Notes: generated from the sequence alone by a model not told the origin. A stretch of 64,000 nt of DNA from Pseudophaeobacter leonis (GCF_002087335.1 NZ_MWVJ01000006.1:1-64000); one strand, 5' to 3'; positions 9,322-19,666 are shown, counted from the first letter of the stretch. Numbers and translations: made by a program.

Positions 9322-11034
9322 TTACACCTCGTCCGGGAAATGTTTCATGGTCAGGCGGATCGGGTTCGGCGCTGCCTGACCAAGGCCGCAGATCGAGGTG
9401 TCGACCATGGCAGCGCTCAGCTCTTCCAGCAGGCCCTGATCCCACTTTTCTTCGCTCATCAGTTTGACGGCCTTTTCACAGCCCACCCGGCAGGGCGTGC
9501 ACTGACCACAGCTCTCGTCTTCAAAGAAGCGCAGCATATTGAGCGCCGCATCGCGGGCGGAATCCTGATCAGACAGCACCACCACGGCAGCAGAGCCAAT
9601 AAAGGTGCCATGCGGTTGCAGCGTGTCAAAATCCAATGGCACATCATGCATCGTCGCAGGCAGCAGACCCGAGGACGGCCCCCCCGGCTGGTAGGCCTTG
9701 AAACTGTGGCCCTCAAGCATGCCACCGCAGGCCGCAATGATATCGGTGATGGTCGAGCCCGCAGGCAGCAGGTGCACACCGGGGTTTTGCACCTGCCCTG
9801 ACACGGAATAGCTGCGCAGCCCCTTGCGGCCATTCTTTTCAACCGTGTTCAGACACTCCGGCCCTTCGCGGTTGATCCTGCAGATCCACAGCAGGGTCTC
9901 AACATTATGCACCAGCGTGGGCCGGCCAAAGATGCCCACCTGCGCCACAAAGGGCGGACGGTGACGCGGCTCACCACGTTTGCCCTCAATACTCTCGATC
10001 ATGGCGCTTTCTTCACCGCATATATAGGCGCCAGCGCCGCGGCGCAGATCAATATAGCCCGGCTCAACGATGCCGGCCTCTTCCAGTGCCCTGATCTCGG
10101 TTGCGAGAATATGCAGCACCGCCGGGTATTCGTCGCGCATGTAGATAAAGGCCTTTTCGGCCTCGACCGCCCAGGCCGCCATCAGCATGCCTTCAAGGAA
10201 GAGATGTGGCGTGCGTTCCAGATAGTAGCGATCCTTGAAGGTGCCCGGCTCGCCCTCGTCGCCATTTACGGCGAGGTAACGCGGACCAGCATTGGCCCCC
10301 ACAAAGCCCCATTTGGTGCCCGAAGGAAAACCAGCGCCGCCAAGACCGCGCAGCCCGGCCTCTTTGATCCTGGCCTGAACCGCCTCCCAGTCGCCATTGG
10401 AGCGCAGTTCCCTGAGGCTCGCATAGCCACCTGCGGCCTCATAGGCGGCAAAGCCCTCATAATCCGGGATGTGAACATGGGTGTCATCCGCCGCAATCGC
10501 CGCCAGAACCTTTTCCGGAGTGGCGTGGTCGATGTGGTTGTGGCCGATTTCCAGCACAGGTGCGGTGTCACAGCGGCCCATGCAGGGCGCGCGCAGGATA
10601 CGGACCTGGGCGCTGTCCACACCTGCCTCAAGCGCGGATTTCAACTGCTGGGCCCCGGCCATCTCGCAGGACAGGGAATCGCAGACCCGGATGGTCAGGG
10701 CGGGTGGTGGCACCTCGCCTTCGCGCACAACATCAAAATGGGCGTAAAAACTGGCGACCTCATAATTCTCGGCCTGGCCAGTGTGCAGCTCTTCTGCCAG
10801 CGCGCGCAGATGCGCAGCACTCAGATGGCCATAGGCATCCTGAATAAGGTGCAAAAACTCGATCAGCATGTCCCGGCTGCGCGGCCGCTCGCCAAGAAGG
10901 TCAAGAACCTCGCTATGCGCCTGATAATCCAACTGACGGCCCTTGGGAGTTTTACGCCCCTTGCCTTTGCCGGATTTCCATACGCCTTTGCTATTGTCCA
11001 ATGGTGCCAAGATGACCTCCGAAGTGTCGCACAT
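9322..11034 (-). CDS. fdsB: Formate dehydrogenase FdsG-FdsB fusion (NuoE-NuoF like)
   Basis: Intact 570-residue fusion of the gamma and beta diaphorase subunits. Residues 1 to about 160 are NuoE/FdsG-like with 2Fe-2S ligands C118, C123, C151 and C155. The rest is NuoF/FdsB-like, with the FMN/NADH motif GLRGLGGAGFPSGTKW, the acidic GDEGEPGTFKDRYYLE stretch, and the 4Fe-4S motif SCGQCTPCRVGC near the C-terminus. It is the NADH-forming module for FdsA. In Rhodobacter capsulatus FdsG and FdsB are separate proteins, so the fusion is worth noting. It follows a LysR gene on the same strand after 73 bp. Confidence 0.92.
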   Translation of the reverse strand: MCDTSEVILAPLDNSKGVWKSGKGKGRKTPKGRQLDYQAHSEVLDLLGERPRSRDMLIEFLHLIQDAYGHLSAAHLRALAEELHTGQAENYEVASFYAHFDVVREGEVPPPALTIRVCDSLSCEMAGAQQLKSALEAGVDSAQVRILRAPCMGRCDTAPVLEIGHNHIDHATPEKVLAAIAADDTHVHIPDYEGFAAYEAAGGYASLRELRSNGDWEAVQARIKEAGLRGLGGAGFPSGTKWGFVGANAGPRYLAVNGDEGEPGTFKDRYYLERTPHLFLEGMLMAAWAVEAEKAFIYMRDEYPAVLHILATEIRALEEAGIVEPGYIDLRRGAGAYICGEESAMIESIEGKRGEPRHRPPFVAQVGIFGRPTLVHNVETLLWICRINREGPECLNTVEKNGRKGLRSYSVSGQVQNPGVHLLPAGSTITDIIAACGGMLEGHSFKAYQPGGPSSGLLPATMHDVPLDFDTLQPHGTFIGSAAVVVLSDQDSARDAALNMLRFFEDESCGQCTPCRVGCEKAVKLMSEEKWDQGLLEELSAAMVDTSICGLGQAAPNPIRLTMKHFPDEV

Positions 11035-11107
11035 GCCTGTCCAGTCGGCATGCCATCAGGAAATCATATCGTCAAAATCAATATACGAAATGCACAATAA
11101 CGAAAGC

Positions 11108-12010
11108 TTATCGCACAAACGCGGCAACAACGCGACGCAGAGAGGCAACCGTGGTCAGTTCAGGTGTGCGCTGCAGAGAGGCAAGGCAGATGGGGCGCGC
11201 CTGTGAGACGGCCTCGTCCAGATTACTGGGCAAAGCCAGAGCCCGTGTGCCACTGATCTCTCCCAGCGCATCCGCCAGCGCCCGCGGCAGGATCGTCGCC
11301 ACCGCCCCTTCGCGGGCCATGATCATTGCGGACATAAAGCCATTGGATTCCGACATGACATCTGGCCTCAGGTCCAGCTCGGCAAAAACCCGGTCAAGAA
11401 TGCGCCGGTTCTGCATGCCCGGCTCCAGCAGGCTCAGTGGCAGCATTGCCGCCTCCTGCCAGCTGATACTGTCACCCTGCTCCGCCACCATGGCTTCGGG
11501 GGCAAGCAACACATAGCTCTCTTCATAGAGGTCCATAATCGTGATCAGCCCGGGCGGCACGCTGTCCGCATAGGTCACACCCGCGTCAATCGTGCCATCA
11601 AGCAGGCGCTGCTGGATCGCCATTGAGGTGGTGACATCTATCTGGACCAGCACCCGTGGGTGCACCTCATGCAACCGATTGACCACCTGGGCCGCAAAGG
11701 CCGTGGCCGTGGGCACCACGCCCAGAACCAGGGTGCCCGTGACCTCGCCGCGCGAGGCGGCAATCTCCTGATCCAGCGCTTTGGCATCATCCAGAATACT
11801 GCGGGCCCGGCGCACAATCATCTCACCCTCGCCGGTGAGACCCTGATAGCGGTTGCCCCGGCGCACGATCGACAGCCCCAGTTTCTCCTCCAGATTACGA
11901 ATCCGCATGGAAAAGGCCGGCTGCGACATGCCGCAGTCTTTGGCGGCCTTGGCAAAATGCTGGTGCCGCGCCAGAGCGGTCAGCAGCTGAAGATCTCTGA
12001 GTTCAATCAT
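11108..12010 (-). CDS. LysR-family regulator upstream of fds
   Basis: About 300 residues starting MIELRDLQLLTALARHQHFA, with the HTH helix DCGMSQPAFSMRIRNLEEKL and an effector domain beginning TGTLVLGVVPTATAFAAQV. The open frame begins 12 codons upstream, but the ATG at 12010 marks the family's normal start. It lies directly upstream of and in the same direction as fdsGB and fdsA, so it probably activates formate dehydrogenase. An imperfect dyad (ATATCGT and ATACGAAAT) occurs in the 73-bp gap to fdsGB. Confidence 0.85.
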   Translation of the reverse strand: MIELRDLQLLTALARHQHFAKAAKDCGMSQPAFSMRIRNLEEKLGLSIVRRGNRYQGLTGEGEMIVRRARSILDDAKALDQEIAASRGEVTGTLVLGVVPTATAFAAQVVNRLHEVHPRVLVQIDVTTSMAIQQRLLDGTIDAGVTYADSVPPGLITIMDLYEESYVLLAPEAMVAEQGDSISWQEAAMLPLSLLEPGMQNRRILDRVFAELDLRPDVMSESNGFMSAMIMAREGAVATILPRALADALGEISGTRALALPSNLDEAVSQARPICLASLQRTPELTTVASLRRVVAAFVR

Positions 12011-12638
12011 GCGGCAACCATACGGGGGCCAGGCCACAAGACGCAATCAGAGCTGTGCAAAAAACCGGGGCCCTTTACGGGCGGTCTTTACGGGTGGCCT
12101 GTGCGGGTTGCCTGGGCGGGTTGCCTGTGCGTGCGCATTGGCTTTGCTGCCCCTGTATGCCAGTCAGCATGCCTGTCAGCATGCCAGTCAGCCGGTCCCG
12201 GATGCCGCAGGAGCCTGCCCGCACGCCGCCACCCCTGTACAAAGCGCCTGTGCGAATCAACCCCTTTGACTTTAGCCACACATTCCCTACTCAACCCTTG
12301 ACTGTCTCCAGCTTCCAAAGCGACCCCTCCATTCCGGCTCTGCTACACGCACACAAAAGGGGCGAAAAGTGGAATTCCGTCTAAAAAACAGGCGCATTCT
12401 TTAGCCTGTCCAAAAACCCTGAAGCCAGCTCCGCAAGTCACAAAAATGTTACATAACAAGATATTGCCACGATTTCGCCCCCAATACAGCAGGGGATCAG
12501 TGGGCAGAAGGCGACCCTTTTGACCCGGTTATGAAACACGGGCGGCGCGCCCTTTGTGACGGGTTAAGCCCTCGGTAAGCCTGAAAATGTACACTTGGTC
12601 CACCCTGTACACAGACGGATAATGCTGAGGAGCATCAG
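12011..12638. other. 628-bp intergenic region without a supported gene
   Basis: Short open frames here overlap each other on both strands and show no family features. A 12-bp unit, CCAGTCAGCATG, is repeated three times with variation at 12160-12195, and degenerate GGTTGCCTG copies lie at 12090-12130. TGTACAC occurs twice (12588-12594 and 12606-12612) just upstream of the sensory-protein gene and may be part of its promoter or an operator. Confidence 0.6.
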
Positions 12639-13208
12639 ATGCGCATCGTAACAATTGCTACACTTTTTTCTCTTGCCGCCCTGCCTGCAATGGCAACGGA
12701 CTACCAGGCTGCTATGCACAGCTACCTGGAAAACAATATTCGCAGCTGGGCGCAGTCGCCTGTCCTGGTCGAAGCCATCGCCACGCAAAACAGCGAAACC
12801 CAGGGGCTTGATCAAGCCGCCGTTGACGCGCTGGACACCAAATGGCGCGCAGAAGTTGGCAGCGGTGCAACTCCGACTATCGACGACGTCCTGCAAAATG
12901 CTGCAGCAGATTTTCTGCGGGCCCAAATCAATGAATCTGGCGGCCGGATCACCGAAGTCTTTATCATGGACGCCCAGGGTCTGAATGTCGCGTCGTCTGG
13001 TGTCACCTCAGATATGTGGCAGGGCGATGAGGCCAAATTTCAACAAACATACAGTGTTGGCGCCGATGCAAGCCATTTTGGCGATGTGGAACTGGATGAA
13101 TCCAGCCGCCGCTATCAGGCCCAGATTTCTTTGACCATTGTCGACGCCGCTTCTGGTGCCGCGATTGGCGCAATGACCGTTGGCATCGACGCCGAAGCCT
13201 TGATGTAA
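12639..13208 (+). CDS. Periplasmic stand-alone Cache/PDC-like sensor protein
   Basis: A 189-residue protein with a Sec signal peptide (MRIVTIATLFSLAALPAMA, cleavage after about 19) and no other membrane segment. The mature part fits a PAS-like PDC/Cache sensory fold: an N-terminal long helix, then VFIMDAQGLNVASSGVTSDM and QAQISLTIVDAASGAAIGAM strands typical of that fold. GAGGAG precedes the ATG. It lies 51 bp upstream of a chemoreceptor gene in the same direction. I infer that it binds a ligand in the periplasm and may signal through that receptor. Specificity is unknown. Confidence 0.65.
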   Translation: MRIVTIATLFSLAALPAMATDYQAAMHSYLENNIRSWAQSPVLVEAIATQNSETQGLDQAAVDALDTKWRAEVGSGATPTIDDVLQNAAADFLRAQINESGGRITEVFIMDAQGLNVASSGVTSDMWQGDEAKFQQTYSVGADASHFGDVELDESSRRYQAQISLTIVDAASGAAIGAMTVGIDAEALM

Positions 13209-13259
13209 GTTCCCCTCCACTGCAACACACCCGCATTCAACAACCAGATAGGTACTAAA

Positions 13260-15113
13260 ATGAAAGCTCGCATCCCCGCGATCCCCCTATTCAAAGGCTT
13301 GTCAGTCTTCATGAAGTGCTGCTTGCTGATTGCTGCAACCACGCTGGTTGTGTCCGCAGCGATGACTGTCAGAAATGACCTTACCTTTGAGGCCGCTGTC
13401 GAGAAAGGCGTGCGGACTCTGGGCAATGGCGTCACAATTACCGTGGCCGCAGGCAGCGGTGGCGCCATTCGCTTTGGCGATGCCGACCGTCTTTCTGCAG
13501 ATATAGCCAAGATTTTGGACCTGTCTGATGGGCGTGCCGTGTTTGGTATCGCTGTGAACAAAGATGGCAAACTCATTGCCTCGGCAGGCGAGGCCAGCGA
13601 GACCGATCTGGCTGCTCTTGTCGAGTTTGGGACCGCCGCTGCACAGTCCGGGAACATGGAAACCAGCGCAGATGGCTACTTCATTGCGGCCCCTGCAACC
13701 GCTGGTGCGGACGGCAGTGTTGTGGTCGGATCTGTCGCGATGATCTGGTCTCCGGAACGGGCCTTTGCCGAGGCCGCTCCAGAGCAAATGCTTACCCATG
13801 TGCTTGCTGCCGCGGCTTTTGTTATCATGTGCCTGCTCTCGGCCTTTGCCCTGCGCTCGATCCTGTCACGCCCCCTGAAAGCAGTCGGCGACTCGATCAA
13901 TGTCATCGCTGATGGCGACTACACCCAGGCTGTTCCGCTGTTGGACCGGCGTGACGAAATGGGCGCCATCGCCCGCAATGTCGACAACCTGAAAACACTG
14001 CTGACTGCGGCTCAGGCCGTCGAGGAAGAACGTCAGGCAGACCAGGAAACCCAGAAACAGGTTGTGGAACGGTTGAACCAGGCCCTGCGGCATTTGTCTG
14101 ACGGGGACCTGACGCAGTCGATCAAAACCCCCTTCAAGGGCGAATACGAAAGCCTGCGGACAAACTACAACGCCACCATCTCGACCTTGGTGAACATCAT
14201 GAATGCAGTGGTGGAAAGCACCACCCGCATTCGCGCCAGCGCCGAAGAGATCAGCCAGTCTTCCAGCGATCTGTCGCAGCGCACGGAAAGCCAGGCCGCT
14301 ACCCTGGAAGAGACCGCCGCCGCAATGGAACAGCTGACTGTCAGCGTGCAGTCTGCAGCGGACGGCGCCAAAGAAGACGAGGGCATCGTTGTCGAAGCCC
14401 AAAACGGTGCCAAGCAAAGTGGCCAGGTGGTCACCGATGCGGTGAACGCAATGTCCCAGATCGAAAGTTCCTCCAACCAGATCTCGCAGATCATCTCGGT
14501 GATCGATGACATCTCGTTCCAGACGAACCTTCTGGCGCTGAATGCAGGGGTAGAAGCGGCACGAGCAGGCGAGGCCGGACGCGGATTTGCCGTGGTTGCC
14601 TCCGAGGTTCGCGCCCTGGCGCAACGCTCCTCTGATGCGGCACAGGAAATCAAACTGCTGATCTCTGAAAGCTCGCAGCATGTATCCAAGGGCGTCGATC
14701 TGGTCGGCAAGGCCGGCCATGAGCTGGAGAGCATTATTGAGCGGGTTGGCACCATTTCAAACCATGTCGCAGAGATCGCGAAAGGGGCCAACGAGCAGTC
14801 GACCACATTGCTCGAAATCAACACCGGCGTATCCCAGCTGGATCATGTGACCCAGCACAATGCCGCAATGGTCGAAGAAAGCACGGCCGCCAGCCAAATC
14901 CTGCGCAATGATGCCAGCGAGTTGGCCAATCAGGTCTCGGTCTTCAAGACAAGCGAGGGCGGAACCGCCTCTGCCACAGCCTTTTCAAAGGCCTCCGGCC
15001 CGGCACCAGCTCCTTCAGCACATGCTGAATTCCACGAACCCGAGGATGACTTTTTCGCGGATGAGCCGAGCGAGTCCGCCCTGCCTAAAGCCGCAGGCTG
15101 GGACGACTTTTAG
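13260..15113 (+). CDS. Methyl-accepting chemotaxis protein
   Basis: Intact 617-residue chemoreceptor. There is a first membrane segment near residues 16-36 and a periplasmic domain of about 140 residues, followed by a second membrane segment near 178-203 ([20 protein letters not shown]) and a HAMP region ([19 protein letters not shown]). The long cytoplasmic coiled coil has the conserved hairpin tip [20 protein letters not shown]. The C-terminus is an acidic linker ending GWDDF, similar to the pentapeptide by which CheR and CheB dock to receptors. It is paired with the upstream periplasmic sensor protein. No che genes are in the window. Confidence 0.92.
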   Translation: MKARIPAIPLFKGLSVFMKCCLLIAATTLVVSAAMTVRNDLTFEAAVEKGVRTLGNGVTITVAAGSGGAIRFGDADRLSADIAKILDLSDGRAVFGIAVNKDGKLIASAGEASETDLAALVEFGTAAAQSGNMETSADGYFIAAPATAGADGSVVVGSVAMIWSPERAFAEAAPEQMLTHVLAAAAFVIMCLLSAFALRSILSRPLKAVGDSINVIADGDYTQAVPLLDRRDEMGAIARNVDNLKTLLTAAQAVEEERQADQETQKQVVERLNQALRHLSDGDLTQSIKTPFKGEYESLRTNYNATISTLVNIMNAVVESTTRIRASAEEISQSSSDLSQRTESQAATLEETAAAMEQLTVSVQSAADGAKEDEGIVVEAQNGAKQSGQVVTDAVNAMSQIESSSNQISQIISVIDDISFQTNLLALNAGVEAARAGEAGRGFAVVASEVRALAQRSSDAAQEIKLLISESSQHVSKGVDLVGKAGHELESIIERVGTISNHVAEIAKGANEQSTTLLEINTGVSQLDHVTQHNAAMVEESTAASQILRNDASELANQVSVFKTSEGGTASATAFSKASGPAPAPSAHAEFHEPEDDFFADEPSESALPKAAGWDDF

Positions 15114-15139
15114 CACCACACATTCAATTCAATACTGCG

Positions 15140-15175
15140 CCGCGCTGCCCATATCGGGTGGCGCGGTTTGCTTTT
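15140..15175 (+). terminator. Rho-independent terminator of the chemoreceptor gene
   Basis: CCGCGC and GCGCGG arms (15140-15145 and 15161-15166), with further pairing inside, are followed by TTTGCTTTT. It lies 27 bp after the stop codon. Confidence 0.7.
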
Positions 15176-15376
15176 GGCCCTCTCGGTCACAACAAACAGC
15201 CACAGACAGAGGCTGACCACTGACGGCTTAGAAATTACCAGATTGCGCACAGGAGCTGCGCTGTGGCACAGGCTTTGCCGCGTGGCACGGGCGCACAAAG
15301 GTTGAGCCCAGCTGCAGGCATTGCTAAAAAAGGTCAACCAGACAAGCCTTTGGTTGCCTCGCGAAAGGACCTCCCC

Positions 15377-16057
15377 ATGCGCATTCAAGACAACTCCCCG
15401 CTGGACACAAACACCAAAAGCCCTCTTCGCATCGACATCGTCTCTGATGTCATGTGCCCCTGGTGCATCATCGGCTACCGCCAGCTCGCCACCGCCCTGG
15501 AGGCAACCGAGACGGACTATGAACTCCACTGGCATCCGTTTGAGCTCAACCCCGAGATGCCCGCCGAGGGGCAGAACATGCGCGAGCATATCGTTGAGAA
15601 ATACGGCGCCACGCCGGAGCAGTCGGAACAAAACCGCAATCAGATGACGGCATTGGGAGAGCAGCTGGGGTTTGAATTCCGCTTTGGCCCCGAGATGCGG
15701 ATGCACAATACCTTTGACACCCATCAGCTGCTGCAGTGGGCCGAAACTCTGGGGCGGATGGATGATCTGAAACAGGCACTCTTTACCGCCCATTTCACCC
15801 ATCAGCGTGACCTCTCGGACCGGGACGTTCTGGCTGAGATCGCTGGCGAAATCGGACTGGATAAAGACGACGCACAGGCTGTGTTGCAGGACCAGCGTTT
15901 TGCCGGTGCAGTGCGCGAGGCGCAGCAGTTCTGGCGCAGTCAAGGCATTCAGGGGGTTCCTGCGGTGATCTTTGACCAAAAGCATCTGGTGAGCGGCGCG
16001 CAGGGCGTTGAGAACTTCACCAGCATTCTGGGTCAGCTGGCGAAATTGCAGGACTGA
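15377..16057 (+). CDS. DsbA-family (FrnE-like) thiol oxidoreductase
   Basis: A 226-residue thioredoxin-fold protein of the 2-hydroxychromene-2-carboxylate isomerase/DsbA-like FrnE group. The strand DIVSDVMCPWCIIGYRQLA holds the CPWC redox motif near residues 27-30, a helical insertion follows, and GVPAVIFDQKHLVSGAQ contains the cis-proline. There is no signal peptide, so it is probably cytoplasmic. I chose the ATG at 15377, preceded by AAAGGAC; the frame is open further upstream but without family similarity. It is convergent with uvrB. Confidence 0.82.
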   Translation: MRIQDNSPLDTNTKSPLRIDIVSDVMCPWCIIGYRQLATALEATETDYELHWHPFELNPEMPAEGQNMREHIVEKYGATPEQSEQNRNQMTALGEQLGFEFRFGPEMRMHNTFDTHQLLQWAETLGRMDDLKQALFTAHFTHQRDLSDRDVLAEIAGEIGLDKDDAQAVLQDQRFAGAVREAQQFWRSQGIQGVPAVIFDQKHLVSGAQGVENFTSILGQLAKLQD

Positions 16058-16065
16058 CCTCTCCG

Positions 16066-16108
16066 ACGTTAAAAACAATACGCCGCACAGAAGACACCCC
16101 TGCGGCGT
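16066..16108 (-). terminator. Terminator after uvrB
   Basis: An 8-bp stem ACGCCGCA/TGCGGCGT (16080-16087 and 16101-16108) is followed on the minus strand by ATTGTTTTTAAC. A second GC-rich dyad GCGGGCCGGC/GCCGGCCCGC (16118-16127 and 16149-16158) lies between it and the uvrB stop. Confidence 0.7.
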
Positions 16109-16172
16109 GACCAAACTGCGGGCCGGCCCAGACCCGCTGTTTGGTCGCGCCGGCCCGCGCCAGGATTTGGCG

Positions 16173-18432
16173 CTATGAGAACTTCTTTTGCGACTTTCCC
16201 CGGTAGGCCCGCGTTCCGGCCTTGCCGGCACTTGAGCGGCCTCGGGATTTCACCGCCGCCTCCGAGGCCTTTTCCACCGCATATTGCCGTGCCATCGGGT
16301 CGTCTGACACTGCCAGATCCACCGCCTCCAGGCGTTTGACCTCGTCGCGCAGGCGGGCGGCTTCCTCAAATTCGAGGTTTTCCGCCGCCTTGCGCATCTC
16401 GTCGCGCAACCCGTTCAGATGCGCCTCAAGATTGGCCCCATGCATCGGCTTGTCGATGCTGGCAGTGACGCGGCTCATATCCACATCGCCCTGATAGAGC
16501 CCGGCCAAAACATCCTCGACGTTCTTTTTCACCGTCGACGGCGTGATGCCGTGTTCAAGATTATAGGCCTTTTGCTTTTCGCGGCGGCGATCGGTTTCAC
16601 CAATGGCGCGCTCCATCGAGCCGGTGATCCTGTCGGCATACATGATGACTCGGCCCTCGGCATTCCGGGCCGCCCGGCCAATGGTCTGCACCAGCGAGGT
16701 CTCGGAGCGCAAGAAACCCTCCTTGTCGGCGTCGAGAATGGCAACCAGACCACATTCGGGAATATCCAGCCCTTCGCGCAAGCAGGTTGATACCGATCAG
16801 CACATCAAAGGCGCCGAGCCGCAGATCGCGCAGGATCTCAATGCGCTCCAGCGTGTCGATGTCGGAATGCATATAGCGCACCTTGATGCCCTGTTCATGC
16901 AGGTATTCCGTGAGATCCTCGGCCATGCGTTTGGTCAGCGTGGTCACAAGCGTGCGCATATCCTGGGCGGTGACCTTGCGGATTTCATCCAGCAAATCAT
17001 CGACCTGCATCTGCACCGGGCGGATCTCGATCACTGGCTCCAACAACCCGGTGGGGCGGATCACCTGCTCGGTAAAGACACCGCCAGCCTGCTCCAGCTC
17101 CCAGGCCGAGGGCGTGGCGGAGACAAAGACCGACTGCGGCCGCATGGCGTCCCATTCCTCGAACTTCAGCGGCCGGTTGTCCATGCAGGACGGCAGGCGA
17201 AAGCCATGTTCGGCCAGGGTGGATTTGCGCCGAAAGTCACCTTTGTACATGCCACCGATCTGCGGCACCGAGACATGGCTTTCATCAGCAAAAACAATCG
17301 CATTGTCGGGGATAAATTCAAACAATGTCGGGGGCGGCTCACCGGGGGCGCGCCCGGTCAGATAGCGTGAGTAGTTCTCGATACCGTTGCAATAGCCGGT
17401 GGCTTCCAGCATCTCGATGTCGAAATTACAGCGCTGCTCCAGCCGCTGTGCCTCAAGCAGTTTTCCCTCGCTCACGAACTGATCCAGCCGCTTGCGCAGC
17501 TCTTCCTTGATCGAGATCACCGCCTGGGTCAACGTCGGCTTTGGCGTCACATAGTGGGAATTCGCATAGACGCGGATCTGGTCAAACGCGCCGGTGCGCT
17601 CACCGGTCAGGGGGTCAAATTCCGTAATACTCTCAAGCTCTTCGCCAAAGAATGACAGTTTCCAGGCGCGATCCTCAAGGTGGGCGGGAAAGATCTCGAG
17701 CGTGTCGCCCCGCACCCGGAACGAGCCGCGCTGAAAGGCCTGATCGTTACGTTTGTACTGCTGGCCCACAAGATCTGTCATGATCTGGCGCTGGTCGTAG
17801 TTTTCGCCAACCTTCAGATCCTGCTTCATCGCCGAATAGGTCTCAACCGAGCCGATACCGTAAATGCAGGACACCGAGGCGATGATGATCACATCGTCGC
17901 GCTCAAGCAGGGAGCGGGTGGCCGAGTGGCGCATCCGGTCGATCTGCTCGTTGATCTGGCTTTCTTTCTCGATAAATGTGTCAGAGCGCGCCACATAGGC
18001 TTCGGGCTGGTAGTAGTCATAAAACGAGACAAAATACTCGACCGAATTGTCCGGAAAGAAGCCCTTGAATTCGCCATAAAGCTGCGCCGCCAGGGTTTTG
18101 TTGGGGGCCAGAATGATGGCCGGGCGCTGGGTCTCTGCGATCACCTTGGCCATGGTAAAGGTCTTACCAGTGCCTGTGGCCCCAAGCAAAACCTGATTGC
18201 GTTCGCCCTCGTTCACCCCCTGGCTGAGTTCCGCAATCGCGGTGGGCTGATCCCCCGCCGGAGAGAACTCGGTCTGCATGACAAAGGCCTTGCCGCCCTC
18301 CAGTTTGGGCCGCTGCACAGGATCACGGTCAGCCATGCGCACAGGGCCCATGTCAGGCTGCGTCTCTGGTGCCGCTTCAGCCCCGGCCTGGGTAAGTTTG
18401 GCTTCGGATTTGTCTGAATGGGCGTAGGGCAT
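16173..18432 (-). CDS. uvrB: Excinuclease ABC subunit B (frameshifted)
   Basis: UvrB helicase of nucleotide excision repair, about 752 residues. Seen: Walker A GATGTGKT, the damage-binding hairpin region [20 protein letters not shown] as motif II, helicase motif [10 protein letters not shown], and a C-terminal UVR domain ([20 protein letters not shown]). It loads onto damage with UvrA and recruits UvrC. The frame breaks near 16785: [10 protein letters not shown] is followed by [20 protein letters not shown] in the next frame, and one extra T explains it. The start at 18432 has AGGAG upstream; an N-terminal extension of about 45 residues precedes the usual start of the fold. A gene of this kind is unlikely to be a true pseudogene. 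Confidence 0.95.
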
Positions 18433-18560
18433 TCGGCTCTCCTGTGAGTCGTGCTAATTTTGGTCTGTTTTTGTTCTTGTTCAAGGGGCATTCGTACGGT
18501 TTCAGGAGCTGGATCTGTTGCAGCCCTGCAAAACCTGTTGAATGCGCTGGATTTGTCACC

Positions 18561-18591
18561 TTGTGGCACAGGGGCAATCGGCGCATATATA
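18561..18591 (+). promoter_or_regulatory. Candidate sigma-70-type promoter for the NDUFS4-like gene
   Basis: TTGTGG at 18561-18566 and CATATA at 18584-18589 are spaced by 17 bp, about 30 bp upstream of the start codon in the divergent uvrB gap. Confidence 0.35.
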
Positions 18592-18619
18592 GGACACGTC
18601 GAGTCACGAGGAGAGCCCC

Positions 18620-18931
18620 ATGCGAGCGCGGATTTACCGGCCAGCCCGAAACGCCATGACTTCTGGAATGGGCAAGACCCGCAAATGGGTTTTGGACTAC
18701 GCTCAGGCCAGCGCGCGTGAAGTGGACCCTCTGATGGGCTGGACCTCGTCTTCTGATACCCAAAGCCAGGTCCGCCTGCGTTTTGAGAGCAAAGAAGCCG
18801 CATTGGAATATGCGCAGGATCACGGCATTGACGCCGAAGTGGTTGAGCCAAAGCCGCGCAAAGCCAATCTGCGCCACGGTGGCTATGGCGAGAATTTCGC
18901 CACCAACCGGCGCGTGCCCTGGACCCATTGA
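18620..18931 (+). CDS. NDUFS4-like complex I accessory subunit
   Basis: A 103-residue protein of the ETC complex I subunit family (Pfam name ETC_C1_NDUFS4), found in mitochondria and alphaproteobacteria. It starts [20 protein letters not shown] and has the core pattern [19 protein letters not shown] and [16 protein letters not shown], ending [12 protein letters not shown]. It stabilises the NADH module of respiratory complex I. CGAGGAGAG gives a good ribosome site. It is divergent from uvrB, and the next gene starts 6 bp after its stop. Confidence 0.9.
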   Translation: MRARIYRPARNAMTSGMGKTRKWVLDYAQASAREVDPLMGWTSSSDTQSQVRLRFESKEAALEYAQDHGIDAEVVEPKPRKANLRHGGYGENFATNRRVPWTH

Positions 18932-18937
18932 GGCAAA

Positions 18938-19429
18938 TTGAGCCAAACTGCCGCAATAGAAATCCGCGCGGCGGACCCCGCCTGCCCTACGATTGCGCCT
19001 CTGATTGAGGCCAGTCAGGAGCACGGCGCAGATCAGAGCACCGCAGACAGCGATCACACCTTAGGTGTTGCGGAGCTATGCAAACCCGGCGTGCTGTTTT
19101 TTGCGGCCTATCAGGGTGAGCAGCCCCTGGGATGCGGCGCGATAAAAACCCTGCGAGACGGCAGCGCCGAAGTGAAATCCGTCTTTGTTAGCACGCAGGC
19201 GCGCGGACAGGGGCTGGCCCGCCAGATAATGGACCACCTGGCAGCGGTCGCTGGCGCAAAAGGGTTTGCGGCCCTGGTTCTGGAAACGGGATCGCCACTC
19301 TGCCCGGGCTATGACGCCGCACGCAGCCTCTATGAGAGACTGGGGTATCAGTACTGCCCGCCCTTTGAAGGCTACAAAACAGACCCGCTGAGCGTCTTCA
19401 TGCGCCTCCCCCTGACGCCCGCCACCTAA
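18938..19429 (+). CDS. GNAT-family N-acetyltransferase
   Basis: A 163-residue acetyltransferase with the GNAT acetyl-CoA motif VKSVFVSTQARGQGLARQIM (Q/R-x-x-G-x-G/A) and the C-terminal LYERLGYQYCPPFEGYK stretch. The start is TTG at 18938, with GAGG just upstream overlapping the stop of the NDUFS4-like gene, so the two are probably translationally coupled. The substrate is unknown. Confidence 0.8.
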   Translation: MSQTAAIEIRAADPACPTIAPLIEASQEHGADQSTADSDHTLGVAELCKPGVLFFAAYQGEQPLGCGAIKTLRDGSAEVKSVFVSTQARGQGLARQIMDHLAAVAGAKGFAALVLETGSPLCPGYDAARSLYERLGYQYCPPFEGYKTDPLSVFMRLPLTPAT

Positions 19430-19588
19430 ACCCGAGACGGCACCGGAACCGGGGCCAGGGGCCGCCGCGCCCAATAGGCCAGCCTGCACCGGGTCCTGCA
19501 TTTGGCCAATCTGCAAAGAGTTTCAAAACTGCGGCTTCACCCCGTTGACAAACCTTGAGCTGTATTGGAAACGTGAGGGTGAGAATGC

Positions 19589-19666
19589 GGGCCGTTAGCT
19601 CAGCTGGATTAGAGCAGGGAACTTCTAATTCTCAGGTCGGGGGTTCGAGTCCTCCACGGCTCGCCA
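19589..19666 (+). tRNA. tRNA-Arg (anticodon UCU)
   Basis: A full cloverleaf is visible: acceptor GGGCCGT pairs with ACGGCTC, the D stem is GCTC/GAGC, and the anticodon stem GGGAA/TTCTC encloses loop CTTCTAA (anticodon TCT). The T stem is GGGGG/CCTCC with TTCGAGT loop bases, then discriminator G and an encoded CCA. It decodes AGA. An integrase remnant points into its 3' side, so it is a plausible island attachment site. Confidence 0.95.

Noticed and set aside
9907-11100. Long plus-strand open frame (397 codons) opposite fdsGB
   Set aside because: It is the antisense shadow of a well-conserved gene, without family features; GC-rich DNA gives many such frames.
15110-16231. Minus-strand frame (373 codons) opposite the DsbA-like gene
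   Set aside because: Antisense shadow; it crosses two terminator hairpins and lacks a ribosome site and recognisable domains.
16173-18432. uvrB, lysK, nadD, nadE and others as true pseudogenes
   Set aside because: Both halves are intact and well conserved, and the shifts are single bases in runs; several of these genes are essential.
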